The notes: generated from the letters alone by a model not told the origin. DNA of 42,760 nt from Candidatus Acetothermia bacterium (GCA_003562845.1 PWTL01000008.1:1-42760); one strand, 5' to 3'. Counted from the first letter of the stretch, positions 32,819 to 41,017 are shown. Numbers and translations are program-made.

Positions 32819-34567
32819 CTACCGGCAGAGCTCCTCGAACCTCGACACCCGCCCCTCGAGCACGGCCAGTCCGCCCTCCCAGAAAGCTCGCGACTCCAGG
32901 TCAAACCCGAACTGAGCGGCCAACTCGTCCGCAGGCGACACGCCGACGGAAGCCAAAAGATCATCGTAGCTGCTCACGAACGCCTCGCCCTCGTTGACAT
33001 AGCGCTGGTAAAGGGCAAGACCGAACAAAAGTCCGAACGTGTAAGGGAAGTTGTAGAAGTTGGTACTATAGTAGTGCGGCTTCACGGCCCACATGTAGGG
33101 GTGGTAGGTCGCGAGTGCCTCCCCGAAGGTTTCCTTCTGAGCGTCGAGCATCAACGAGCAAAACTCGTCGGCGGACAGCTCTCGTTTGGCCCGCCGTTCG
33201 AACACGGCGTTCTCGAACAGAAACCGTGAGTGGATGTCGACCACAACCTGGGCCGCTCCTTGGAGGTCGGCTTCCAGGATCGGCAGCTGCTCTCGTTCTG
33301 GAAGCACCCGCAACGCGGCCTGCACGACAATCGTCTCGTTCATGATGCTTGCCGTTTCGGCCAGCGTCATCGGGTACATCCGCAGCAGCGGTGGCTGCTG
33401 GCGCAGGCAGTGGTTGTGATAGGCGTGACCCAGCTCGTGGGCGATAGTGGACACAGAGTCGAAGCTCTGTTCGAAGTTGGCAAGGATCCGGCTCTTCCCT
33501 TGGCCGATGGGCATGCAATACGCGCCGCCGCGCTTGCCCTTGCGGGGATCGGCGTCGATCCACCTCTCGCGGAACGCGGTCTCGGCCACCCCAGCGGCGG
33601 ACCGAGAGAAAGTGCCCAACTGTTCGGTCACAAAAGAAGCGCACTCCTGCCACGTCCACTTCTTCTCGCTCTCACCCACCGGGGCAAAGAGGTCCCACCA
33701 ATCGAGTCTTGCCTTCCCCAGGAGGCGTGCCTTGGCCTCAAAGTAGCGTCTCCAGAAGGGGAAACTCGCCACCACAGCGTCTTGCATCACGCTGAGGACC
33801 TTAGAGGTGATCCGGTTTCTGGCCAGCACGGGCTCCAGATCGCTGGCCCAGCTGCGCTTGCGGTTGAGCGTAGACGCCTCCCCCTTGACCCCGTTCAGCG
33901 CGGCGGCCAGGGGCACAGCGTTCTCCTTCCAGGCGGCGATCTCAGCGTCGTACGCTCCTTGTCGCACTTTCGGGTCAGGGTTGTGCGCGCGGTTACGAAC
34001 AGCAGTTATAGGAACCTCCTTGCCCCCTACGGTCGCCGTAATGAGGCTGGAAACGTTCCCGTGTAGCTTCGCCCACGCACCGCCTCCTGACAGGCGCAGC
34101 TCGGCAGCAAGAATCTCCTCGGGCTCGCTCATCATGTGTTCGGCCTGGACACGGGCCTCGTCGAGCATCAACTTGTATGGGCCGGCGTTGACCTCACCGG
34201 GGTCCAAACGAGCATACCACGCGGTGAGCCGAGGGCGGAGGCGCTCCACAGAGAGGAACATCTGTTCCAACTCAGAGAGCCGCGCCTGAGCCGCCTGGTT
34301 CGTGCTGTCCGTGTCCACCTGGCCAGACACGAACGCCCGAACCGGGAGAAACGCGTCCAGCATATCGTTCATGGCACCGGTTACTTCTTCGAAAGCAACC
34401 TGATCCCCGTCCCGCATCGGTCGCGGGCCAACCTCGTGCCTTTTCAGAAGAGGTTCCAGTGCTTGAATACGGGCCTCAAGGTCTTCCCACGCCGCCCGGA
34501 GCTCCTGAGAGTCCAGACTGGGGAAAAGGGGAGATAGATCCCAGCGCGGCAACTTGTTATCGTTCAT
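32819..34567 (-). CDS. pepF: Oligoendopeptidase F (M3 family metallopeptidase)
   Basis: A 582-aa cytoplasmic zinc peptidase that cuts oligopeptides. The zinc site is HELGHAYHNH, with the third ligand expected in the downstream ETASIMNE segment. The N-terminal part (WDLSPLFPSLDS) is the usual start of PepF, and FYNFPYTFGLLFGLALYQRY is the family C-terminal stretch. The start is ATG 34567 (MNDNKLPRW). TACACT lies six bases upstream without a ribosome-binding site, so the mRNA is probably leaderless. It fits a peptide-using lifestyle with the ABC importer. Confidence 0.93.
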   Translation of the reverse strand: MNDNKLPRWDLSPLFPSLDSQELRAAWEDLEARIQALEPLLKRHEVGPRPMRDGDQVAFEEVTGAMNDMLDAFLPVRAFVSGQVDTDSTNQAAQARLSELEQMFLSVERLRPRLTAWYARLDPGEVNAGPYKLMLDEARVQAEHMMSEPEEILAAELRLSGGGAWAKLHGNVSSLITATVGGKEVPITAVRNRAHNPDPKVRQGAYDAEIAAWKENAVPLAAALNGVKGEASTLNRKRSWASDLEPVLARNRITSKVLSVMQDAVVASFPFWRRYFEAKARLLGKARLDWWDLFAPVGESEKKWTWQECASFVTEQLGTFSRSAAGVAETAFRERWIDADPRKGKRGGAYCMPIGQGKSRILANFEQSFDSVSTIAHELGHAYHNHCLRQQPPLLRMYPMTLAETASIMNETIVVQAALRVLPEREQLPILEADLQGAAQVVVDIHSRFLFENAVFERRAKRELSADEFCSLMLDAQKETFGEALATYHPYMWAVKPHYYSTNFYNFPYTFGLLFGLALYQRYVNEGEAFVSSYDDLLASVGVSPADELAAQFGFDLESRAFWEGGLAVLEGRVSRFEELCR

Positions 34568-34573
34568 GGGGCT

Positions 34574-34579
34574 AGTGTA
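34574..34579 (-). promoter_or_regulatory. -10 element of pepF, leaderless start predicted
   Basis: Minus-strand TACACT six bases before the ATG; the -35 region is weak (TTCCCG at 17 bp). Confidence 0.45.
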
Positions 34580-34898
34580 TCGGAGTTCGCGTTCCCCGGG
34601 AACCCAGAGAGTTGTCTCGTGCAAGATGAGCATGAAGGCTACCCGTGTTTCTCGTAGTAAGCGACGCCCTCACCTTCTGTTTCCGACCACCTACAGCCGG
34701 GTGCACCAGGTGCCGCTTGCCAAGGTGGATCACGGGTCCAGAGAGGACTGCAGTTACTGCCTTTCCCCAACGGCGACTGCCGTGCTCCAGGCGTGATTGA
34801 ACCAGCTTTAGTGCTCTCTCGTGCCATGACGTCTACGGCAATCTTGAAATGCGAAAGCACGCGCAGCTTCGTGTTGAGAACAAAACGCAGAAGCATGC
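34580..34898. other. Intergenic region without recognised gene
   Basis: About 320 bp between the divergent pepF promoter and the promoter of the NifX/Mrp cluster. ORFs here lack a ribosome-binding site and family motifs. I looked for riboswitch signatures and saw none I could name. Confidence 0.5.
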
Positions 34899-34926
34899 TT
34901 GCCTATCTCGTGCATATGTCTATAAT
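34899..34926 (+). promoter_or_regulatory. Promoter of the NifX/Mrp cluster
   Basis: TTGCCT (34899-34904), 16-bp spacer, perfect TATAAT (34921-34926), 19 bases before the GTG start and just ahead of the GGAGGTGG ribosome-binding site. Confidence 0.75.
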
Positions 34927-34945
34927 GTGCGCGGAGGTGGTTTCT

Positions 34946-35260
34946 GTGCGGTGGCGAAATATGTACTACATGACCGGGCAACCTGGATGGATGCGCTTTG
35001 GGTATTCCCCTGGCTGGGGCTGTATGCCCCCGGGTGCCCAGTACCTAGCCCAGACGGGCCAGGTTCCCGCATTTCAATCTTGGATGGGAGGGCAAGCGCC
35101 GATGCCGCCCTGGGGCGCCGCGGCCCCCACGTCGTGGGCAGCTCAAGGCGTGAGCCGGGAGGAGGAGCTGACCTGGCTGACAGCACAAGCAGAGAGCTTG
35201 GAAGCCCAGCTGGCCGATATCAAGCAGCGAGTAGACGAGCTCTCTCAGGAGGAGGCATGA
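34946..35260 (+). CDS. Small aromatic/Pro/Gly-rich protein with C-terminal coiled coil
   Basis: A 104-aa protein. The first 60 residues are rich in Met, Gly, Pro, Trp and Tyr (YYMTGQPGWMRFGYSPGWG), and the last 35 form a coiled coil (EEELTWLTAQAESLEAQLADIKQ). This resembles the DUF5320-type proteins found next to NifX-like and Mrp-like genes; the role is unknown. GTG 34946 is chosen because GGAGGTGG lies five bases upstream; ATG 34961 is the alternative. Its stop overlaps the next start (ATGA). Confidence 0.65.
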   Translation: MRWRNMYYMTGQPGWMRFGYSPGWGCMPPGAQYLAQTGQVPAFQSWMGGQAPMPPWGAAAPTSWAAQGVSREEELTWLTAQAESLEAQLADIKQRVDELSQEEA

Positions 35261-35877
35261 GCGAGCGCCTGGTGGCGGCGACGGGAGAAGGGGGGCTCGA
35301 GGATCAGGTGTCAGCGGTGTTCGGCCGCGCTCCCACATTCACTGTTGTAGAGCTCCAAGACGGCAAGATCGCCAACGCCTCAGTCGTCCCCAACCCTCAC
35401 AAGGATGCCCCCTCCGGAGCCGGAATACAGGCTGCGCAGTTGGTGGCAAGCAAGGCGCCGCGCGTAGTGCTGGCGGGGAACTTCGGTCCCAATGTGTCCG
35501 GAGTCCTGTCGCAGGCGGGGGTAGACATGCTCCCCTTTTCTGGAATGACCGTTGCTGAGGCAGTGGACGCGTATGTGGCCGGACGGTTGTCTTCCTCAGC
35601 GGGCCCGTCGGGGGCCGTCGGAAGTGGTCCGGGAAGCACGGGAAGCAGCCCTGGCAACGCCCAAGGTGTGGGGCGCGGCGCCGGCCGCGGCATGGGCCGT
35701 GGAGCGCGGAGGGGACAAGGACTGGATACGCAGGGCACTACGTGGAGCAGCGGTGGCGGCCCAGCAACACAGGCGCAGCCAGAAGCCCCACAGGACCTCA
35801 CGTCGAAGCTGGTGCAACTGCAATCAGACCTTGAGCAGGTCAAGCGGAGGCTCGCACAGTTGGAGGGAGGTGCATAG
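35257..35877 (+). CDS. NifX/NifB-type (dinitrogenase iron-molybdenum cofactor fold) protein with low-complexity tail
   Basis: A 206-aa protein. Residues 1-105 are the Fe-Mo cofactor biosynthesis fold (MTH1175-like): LVAATGEGGLEDQVSAVFGRAPTFTVVEL, NPHKDAPSGAGIQAAQLV and a GVDMLPFSGMTVAEAVDAYVAGRL end. Then comes a Gly/Ser/Arg stretch (GVGRGAGRGMGRGARRGQG) and a C-terminal coiled coil (LQSDLEQVKRRLAQLEG). No nitrogenase genes are present, so a general Fe-S or metal-cluster carrier role is more likely. AGGAGGAGG lies before the ATG. Confidence 0.82.
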   Translation: MSERLVAATGEGGLEDQVSAVFGRAPTFTVVELQDGKIANASVVPNPHKDAPSGAGIQAAQLVASKAPRVVLAGNFGPNVSGVLSQAGVDMLPFSGMTVAEAVDAYVAGRLSSSAGPSGAVGSGPGSTGSSPGNAQGVGRGAGRGMGRGARRGQGLDTQGTTWSSGGGPATQAQPEAPQDLTSKLVQLQSDLEQVKRRLAQLEGGA

Positions 35878-35878
35878 T

Positions 35879-36115
35879 ATGCCTTGGGATTCCTACGGTC
35901 GGGGACGAGGATTTTCGGGGAGAGGACGCGGTCTTGGCAACCCGCGTCCCTTCTGCCGCTTCTACCCATGGCTTCCTCGGGGGTGGTGGCGGTTTGGTTC
36001 CGCTCCCTATGGCGGTTATGCGGGCTACCGTCAGCCGCCGTTTGGTCGACAGCAACGGCGCACACCGTACGGACCACCCATGGACGATCCGTACGCCTAT
36101 CCGCCGCACTGGTGA
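35879..36115 (+). CDS. 78-aa Arg/Gly/Tyr/Trp-rich protein
   Basis: Starts one base after the previous stop (MPWDSYGRGRGFSGRGRGLG) and continues with aromatic stretches (RFYPWLPRGWWRFG, YGGYAGYRQPPFGRQQ). The overall composition resembles the small DUF5320-like proteins of these clusters. It has a single cysteine and no predicted enzyme motif. The first part of the track ORF 35552-36115 is out-of-frame within the previous gene, so I start at 35879; GGAGGTG lies upstream. Function unknown. Confidence 0.6.
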   Translation: MPWDSYGRGRGFSGRGRGLGNPRPFCRFYPWLPRGWWRFGSAPYGGYAGYRQPPFGRQQRRTPYGPPMDDPYAYPPHW

Positions 36116-36125
36116 GGAGAGGAAA

Positions 36126-36491
36126 ATGAGGCTATGCATTCCCACCGCTGGGAGAGGGGGCTTGGACGACCATGTGGGGGAGCACTTTGGTCGCGTCCCC
36201 ACCTACACAATCTACGACACCGATACCCGACAGGTAGAGGTCCTCCCCAACCATTCGGAGCACATGGGCGGAACGGGACTTCCCGCGGAACACTTGGCTG
36301 CAGCGGGCGTGGACGTGGTTCTGTGCGCCGGGCTCGGCCGTCGGGCGGTCGCGCTGCTTTCCGAGAGCGGAATCGAGGTGTGTAGCGGAGCTTCAGGCAC
36401 AGCAGGCAACGCAGTCCAGGCATGGCAGGAGGGGCGTCTCGCCGGAGCCGAACCCTGTACGCGGCATGCCTTCCATGATCGACACGACTGA
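36126..36491 (+). CDS. NifX/NifB-type (MTH1175-like) protein
   Basis: A 121-aa single-domain protein with the same fold as the gene at 35257: MRLCIPTAGRGGLDDHVGEHFGRVPTYTIYDTD, a HMGGTGLPAEHLAAAGVDVVLCAGLGRRAVALL core and a C-terminal GTAGNAVQAWQEGRL helix. This family includes NifX, NafY and the NifB C-terminal domain, which hold Fe-S or Fe-Mo cofactor precursors. GAGGAGAGG precedes the ATG. Its end overlaps the next gene by 26 nt. Confidence 0.85.
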   Translation: MRLCIPTAGRGGLDDHVGEHFGRVPTYTIYDTDTRQVEVLPNHSEHMGGTGLPAEHLAAAGVDVVLCAGLGRRAVALLSESGIEVCSGASGTAGNAVQAWQEGRLAGAEPCTRHAFHDRHD

Positions 36492-37350
36492 GAAGGGCGT
36501 GCGCATCGCCATCGCCTCGGGCAAAGGGGGCACGGGCAAGACCACCGTGGCCGTGTCCCTAGCCCTGGCCTTGCGAGAAGCAGGACCGGTACAGCTTGTG
36601 GACTGCGACGTGGAAGAACCAAACGACCATCTGTTCCTCAGCCCCGAGCTCATTGAGCGAGAACCAGTAGAAACCATGGTCCCTCGGGTTGATGAGGACA
36701 AGTGCACCCGTTGTGGGGCCTGCGCCGCCGCCTGTCGCTTTGGGGCGTTGGCTGTAATCGGAAAGGGCGTGCTGGTTCATCCCGAGCTTTGCCACGGCTG
36801 CGGCCTCTGTGCCATGGTCTGTCCGGAACGGGCCATCACGGAGACCCCGCGGACCAGCGGATGGATAGAGCGGGGGCGGGGGAAAGGTATCGATTTTCTG
36901 CGCGGTGTGCTCAACGTGGGAGAACCGATGGCTGCGCCGATCATCGAACAACTGAAGGATCGGAGCAACCCTGACCAGTTGACGGTCTTGGACGTGCCCC
37001 CGGGGACTGGCTGTCCGGTGATTGCTGCCCTAAAGGGAGCCGACTTTGTCTTGCTCGTGGCCGAGCCGACGCCTTTTGGCCTTCATGACCTCCAGGCCGC
37101 AGTGGAAGTCAGCCGTGCCTTGGCGCTCCCGGTCGGAGTAGTAGTCAACCGATATGGAATCGGTACCGACCAGGTGGAGCGCTATTGCGAACAAGAAGGG
37201 CTCCCCTTGCTCCTACGTATCCCCATGGACCGCCGCATCGCCGCCGCTTACGCTCGAGGCGTGCCTCTGGTGGAGGCGTTCCCCGAGTGGAAAGCGCCGC
37301 TGGCCGAGCTCCACCGTTCCATCATGAGCCACGTGGCTGTGACGCGATGA
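36466..37350 (+). CDS. MinD/Mrp-type P-loop ATPase with inserted ferredoxin domain (first)
   Basis: A 294-aa ATPase of the SIMIBI class. The deviant Walker A is SGKGGTGKTT and DCDVEEPN follows. A 2[4Fe-4S] ferredoxin module is inserted at about residues 80-125 (CTRCGACAAACRF and CHGCGLCAMVCPE). The switch region is DVPPGTGCPV. Family members resemble Mrp/NBP35 Fe-S carriers and are typical of anaerobes. The start is ATG 36466 inside the previous gene; ATG 36475 is an alternative. It is followed by a paralogue with a 4-bp overlap, and the two may form a heterodimer. Confidence 0.88.
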   Translation: MPSMIDTTEKGVRIAIASGKGGTGKTTVAVSLALALREAGPVQLVDCDVEEPNDHLFLSPELIEREPVETMVPRVDEDKCTRCGACAAACRFGALAVIGKGVLVHPELCHGCGLCAMVCPERAITETPRTSGWIERGRGKGIDFLRGVLNVGEPMAAPIIEQLKDRSNPDQLTVLDVPPGTGCPVIAALKGADFVLLVAEPTPFGLHDLQAAVEVSRALALPVGVVVNRYGIGTDQVERYCEQEGLPLLLRIPMDRRIAAAYARGVPLVEAFPEWKAPLAELHRSIMSHVAVTR

Positions 37351-38234
37351 TCGAGCTCGTGGTGATATCGGGCAAAGGAGGCACGGGCAAGACCACCGTA
37401 GTAGGCTCCCTGGCAGCGCTGGCCGTGAACAAGCTGACCGCCGACTGCGACGTGGACGCGGCAAACCTAAATCTACTGATGAGAAACCAAGTTCAGGACA
37501 TAGAGCGCTACGAGGGGTCAGAGCTCGCTGTGATCGACCCGCTGAAATGCACAGACTGCGCGATCTGCCAGGAGGCCTGCCGCTTCAGAGCGATCGCCCG
37601 TGTAAACGAAACCTGGGCGGTGGATCCCCTGTCCTGTGAGGGATGCGGGGTGTGCGCCTACGTGTGTCCGGCCGGGGCGGTCACGCTGACACCACGGCTG
37701 TCCGGTCACGTCTACGTCTCCTCGACGCCCTACGACACCTTGGTCCACGGGGAACTCCGCCCGGGTGAGGAAGCCACCGGAAAGCTCGTGGCTCAGGTAA
37801 AGCGGCGGGCGCGGGAGAGAGCCGCCTCGGAGGGACGGAAACTCCTCCTGGTCGATGGTGCCCCGGGTATCGGCTGCACGGTCATCGCGTCGTTGGCCGG
37901 GGCCACGGCCGTGCTAGTGGTGACCGAGCCTTCGCTGTCGGCGCTCCACGACCTTGAACGCGCCGTCGCGCTCGCGCGACACTTCGGTCAACAGATCTAC
38001 TTGGCCATGAACAAGGCCGACCTGGAGACGACCGCCGCTCAGGAAACGCGGAGGTGGGCGGCGGAGCAAAGGTTGCCGCTCCTCGGGTGGATCCCTTACG
38101 ACGAGGAGGTCACGCGCGCACAAGTAGCCGGGTGCCCGCTCGTGACATGTTCGCACGGGCCGGCAGCCCGTGCGCTGCGAAGCCTGTGGCGGCGCCTAGA
38201 GCGCGACCTCATTTTCGCAGCAAAGGACGGATGA
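37347..38234 (+). CDS. MinD/Mrp-type P-loop ATPase with inserted ferredoxin domain (second)
   Basis: A 295-aa paralogue of the preceding gene: SGKGGTGKTTVVGSLAAL, DCDVDAANLNLL, ferredoxin motifs CTDCAICQEACRF and CEGCGVCAYVCPA, then VDGAPGIGCTVIASL and VTEPSLSALHDLERA. The start is the ATG at 37347 overlapping the preceding stop (ATGA); the track's earlier start is spurious. Paired genes of this kind are regularly adjacent in anaerobes; their substrate is not known. Confidence 0.9.
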   Translation: MIELVVISGKGGTGKTTVVGSLAALAVNKLTADCDVDAANLNLLMRNQVQDIERYEGSELAVIDPLKCTDCAICQEACRFRAIARVNETWAVDPLSCEGCGVCAYVCPAGAVTLTPRLSGHVYVSSTPYDTLVHGELRPGEEATGKLVAQVKRRARERAASEGRKLLLVDGAPGIGCTVIASLAGATAVLVVTEPSLSALHDLERAVALARHFGQQIYLAMNKADLETTAAQETRRWAAEQRLPLLGWIPYDEEVTRAQVAGCPLVTCSHGPAARALRSLWRRLERDLIFAAKDG

Positions 38235-39013
38235 TGAAACAAGCCAAGCACGTGCTCCTGGTGATGTCCGGGAAGGGCGGCGTGGGCAAGACGACGGTCG
38301 CCGTGAACATCGCGACAGCCCTCGCCAGGTCTCTGCGCGTAGGGTTACTCGATGCTGACCTGCACGGCCCTAACGCGCCCAAGATGCTGGGCATCGAAGG
38401 GGCGACAATGCCCGTCGAAGACGGGAAAATCATGCCGGTGGTGACGCCCCAGAACCTGTCCGTGGTCTCCATAGCCTTCGGACTCCCTGATGCTGACGCT
38501 CCGGTGATCTGGCGGGGCCCGCTGAAAATGAAGGCCATCCAACAGTTCATCGAGGAGGTAGCGTGGGGAGAGCTGGACCTTCTGATCGTGGATCTCCCTC
38601 CCGGAACAGGCGATGAGGCGCTCTCGGTGGTCCAGATCCTGAGCGCGGTCGACGCTGCCCTGATCGTCACGACTCCACAACAGGTCGCGCTGCTCGACGC
38701 CCGCAAGGCCGTGCGCTTCGCACGGCAGGTGGGAGTGAAGAAGACAGCCGTCGTGGAGAACATGTCGGTGCTCACCTGCCCGCACTGCGGCGGGGAGATT
38801 GAGCTGTTCGGGCAGGGAGGGGGGAAGCGTATGTCATCTCAAGTCGGAGCAACGTTCCTCGGCACATTGCCAATTTTCCCCGATGTAGTGAAACAGGGGG
38901 ACGCCGGCAAACCCCCCGTGCTCGGAGGGGGCGTGTCAAGTATACCGTTCGCCACCCTTGCTGAGCGTGTATGGGCGTTCATCACGGGCCCGACGGGGGC
39001 ATCCACATCTTGA
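38231..39013 (+). CDS. mrp: Mrp/NBP35 (ApbC) family iron-sulfur carrier ATPase
   Basis: A 260-aa ATPase. It has MSGKGGVGKTTVAVNIA, DADLHGPNAPKMLG, the Mrp-specific VIWRGPLKMKAIQQF, VDLPPGTGDE and the C-terminal cluster-binding CPHC motif, followed by GGGKRMSSQVGATFLG. Family members bind a bridging [4Fe-4S] cluster and hand it to apoproteins. Translation is coupled to the gene before (4-bp overlap); ATG 38234 is an equally possible start. It is the last gene of the cluster. Confidence 0.93.
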   Translation: MMKQAKHVLLVMSGKGGVGKTTVAVNIATALARSLRVGLLDADLHGPNAPKMLGIEGATMPVEDGKIMPVVTPQNLSVVSIAFGLPDADAPVIWRGPLKMKAIQQFIEEVAWGELDLLIVDLPPGTGDEALSVVQILSAVDAALIVTTPQQVALLDARKAVRFARQVGVKKTAVVENMSVLTCPHCGGEIELFGQGGGKRMSSQVGATFLGTLPIFPDVVKQGDAGKPPVLGGGVSSIPFATLAERVWAFITGPTGASTS

Positions 39014-39285
39014 GCCCGCGCCCAGCCACACCGATCTGACCAACTCCAAACTGCTGTCACTGCCTGCAGATTGAGCCAACAGAGAATGGCTCGAAATCCT
39101 CGCGGTATGTACGCGAGTCTGCACCAGCAAGCAGAAGAAGGAAAGTCGAGCTGGTAACGGTTGTTGGGCAGGCCTTCCACGGTGTCGTAACGAGCGTTGT
39201 ACCAGCCTCAGTTACAGGCAAGCCCGCTGCAAGCCGGCCTGGTTCAACCGCCGAATGCGCGCCTCCTGAACCAACGCACGCTCCA

Positions 39286-40254
39286 CTATGTGCCTCGACC
39301 CTTCCCCGAATCTGTGATCTCCACGAGTTTTTGGGGGTAGGGGGCGAACACAGACTGTTGGGCCAGGTACGACACGTCGAACCTGGCGACCCAGGAACCC
39401 AGCAAGGTCAGCGGCACGCTCTGCGGGAGTTTCCCCACGCGAAATGCCTCTAAGACGTCGAGGAAGTGCGCCTTCTCTTCCTGCACAAGCTCGTCGGAGA
39501 CGTAACCGAAGGCATGCAGGCAGACGTTGATCATGGAGGTAGGACGGGCCGGCCGGGAGAACAATCGCAGCAGGCCGTCGCGGTAATCAGCGATGATCTC
39601 CGACCAGGGCCGACCCTTGGCGTTGGCTACGATGCGCCCCAACGCTCTGAGTCCTGTTTGCCCGTAGGCCATGAACAGGAGTTTGTGGCGCGCCTGAAAG
39701 GCCACAAGCTCCCTCATCTGCTCAGAGGCTTCCACTCGGCGCAGCGCCGCAAGGGTGAAGACTTTGGTGAGGAAGTGCTCGCGGATGCGGAAATTGGTGA
39801 GCCGGCCTTCATCTTCGACGGCGCGCTCACCGTAGCGGGCGATGACCTCTCTTCCGAACAGCCCAGCCGTCTTCCCGAGAGGAGGAACCTTATCCATGCT
39901 GGGGTACGCTTTCGCATCCGTGAGGCCGCAGGAAGGAGAACGTCCCTTGAGCACAAAACCTTCCACGGGACCCAGTTCACCAAGAAAGCGGTCGGCGAAG
40001 AGTCTAATCTCCTCGGTGACGTCTCGCCCTGTGGTGTACTGGACCAACCGATCGTCTTCACCCAGCCGAACGATGCGCACAGGAACGCGAGGGACGCCCA
40101 GGCCGATCTCCACCTCCGGGCAGACGGGCACAAACTCCACATGCGAACCCATCATGTCCACCGCCTCCGAGCGGATTGTCAGGCCGTTGTACCGACAGTG
40201 GTCAAACCCCAGACAACGGCTTACTACAATGCACGGACGCTCATACCCTTCCAA
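39286..40254 (-). CDS. DUF523 plus DUF1722 (YbgA-like) protein
   Basis: A 322-aa two-domain protein. The N-terminal DUF523 part has VVSRCLGFDHCRYNG, VEFVPVCPEVEIGLGVPR and VEGFVLKGRSPSCGLTDAKAY, with conserved cysteines suggesting a metal or Fe-S site. The C-terminal DUF1722 part has FQARHKLLFMAYGQ and HAFGYVSDELVQEEKAHFLDVLEAFR. I start at TTG 40254 since AGGAGGAGG lies six bases upstream; the track start (GTG 40278) lies before that site. Related proteins are linked to thiouracil desulfurisation (DUF523) and photolyase neighbourhoods (YbgA); no biochemical role can be claimed here. Confidence 0.82.
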   Translation of the reverse strand: MEGYERPCIVVSRCLGFDHCRYNGLTIRSEAVDMMGSHVEFVPVCPEVEIGLGVPRVPVRIVRLGEDDRLVQYTTGRDVTEEIRLFADRFLGELGPVEGFVLKGRSPSCGLTDAKAYPSMDKVPPLGKTAGLFGREVIARYGERAVEDEGRLTNFRIREHFLTKVFTLAALRRVEASEQMRELVAFQARHKLLFMAYGQTGLRALGRIVANAKGRPWSEIIADYRDGLLRLFSRPARPTSMINVCLHAFGYVSDELVQEEKAHFLDVLEAFRVGKLPQSVPLTLLGSWVARFDVSYLAQQSVFAPYPQKLVEITDSGKGRGT

Positions 40255-40521
40255 TGTCGGCCTCCTCCTATCAGCCACCGCCTACCGTTTGCATCAAGGC
40301 AACCAGCCCCGCCCTGTCGCGATGCGCTCGGCAGCATGGCCTCTTTCCCTGGCACCGTGGGGCGCGCCCGCGAACATGCGCCTCCCGCCGTCGGGCTCAG
40401 CGGAGCAAACCCAAGTGTCCCCGCCATCGCCACCACGTCTTCACCCAGGTCATGCCCTCTGGCGTTGAGTTCACGATTCGGCGATTAGATTATACTAGCA
40501 TACATATGCATAGCCTAATAG

Positions 40522-40850
40522 GTGGCCACGTTGATCCGTAGAGTGGCAGTGCTCATCCTATCGTTTGTTTCGATGCTCGGTGTTGTACACGGCTCCGACT
40601 TCCAGCAGCCCGGACCCGTGGGAGGTGGAGATCCGGCACGAACACCTGCAAATACCGCGAGAACGTCAGCCACTGGAGATCATACTGGCACTCCCCGTGA
40701 AAGGCGATGCTGGCGCTGCACCATTGGTTGTGTTCAGCCATGGCTACTTGCTAAAAGGGAGCGACTATTTCTCGTACGGGGTACATCTGGCCTCCCACGG
40801 AGTAGCTGTCGCCCTACCCACCTATCCTATGACCTTGCTGGGGGCCGATC
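40522..40850 (+). pseudogene. Broken alpha/beta-hydrolase gene (frameshift and 3' truncation)
   Basis: Frame A (from GTG 40522 or TTG 40531) gives a signal peptide (VAVLILSFVSMLGVVHG) then SDFQQPGP; frame B continues with WEVEIRHEHLQIP and [36 protein letters not shown], a dienelactone hydrolase/chlorophyllase-like core. One extra C in the GGACCCGTGG run near 40610 would account for the shift (QQPGP-WEVEI when removed). After about 40850 the homology stops and the sequence becomes antisense floA, so catalytic Asp and His are lost. A TATACT (40491-40496) may be its promoter. Sequencing error could explain the shift but not the truncation. Confidence 0.65.
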
Positions 40851-41017
40851 ACCTTGTGTGGACTCACCTTCCTCAAGCGCATCCCGATCAGGGTGCCCGG
40901 GCCTACCGGCACCCCAGCAGTAAGCGCCGAGATCCACAGTCCCACAGGAACGAAGTAGAAGAACATCCAAACAATAAGTAAGGCGATCCCTGCTGCTACA
41001 AAGACCATCGCGCTCAT
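40846..41017 (-). pseudogene. floA: 5' fragment of floA (flotillin-like), truncated at a rearrangement junction
   Basis: The first 57 residues match FloA: an N-terminal membrane segment ([22 protein letters not shown]), then [14 protein letters not shown] and [18 protein letters not shown] complete FloA has about 330 residues; here homology ends near 40846, where the antisense of the hydrolase fragment begins, and the frame stops at 40814. AGGGAG precedes the ATG. FloA organises functional membrane microdomains; this copy cannot do so. The nfeD gene often found before floA is absent. Confidence 0.75.

Noticed and set aside
34639-34896. 85-aa minus-strand ORF between pepF and the NifX/Mrp cluster
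   Set aside because: No ribosome-binding site and no recognisable motif; overlaps the promoter-bearing gap.
34849-35256. 342-aa ORF 34849-35877 as one protein
   Set aside because: The N-terminal part is a different frame of the small coiled-coil gene; the NifX-type gene has its own ribosome-binding site and ATG at 35257.
39014-39285. 272-bp gap after mrp searched for RNA genes and terminators
   Set aside because: No tRNA, no strong hairpin with T-run and no conserved motif seen; likely plain intergenic sequence.
40255-40480. Possible cobalamin-type riboswitch upstream of the DUF523 gene (minus strand GGTGCC...GGGAAAGAGG)
   Set aside because: The required CCCGCAACTG and GCCAGGAGACC strands are absent.
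39466-40488. 340-aa plus-strand ORF opposite the DUF523/DUF1722 gene
   Set aside because: Antisense shadow; the minus-strand gene has clear domain motifs.
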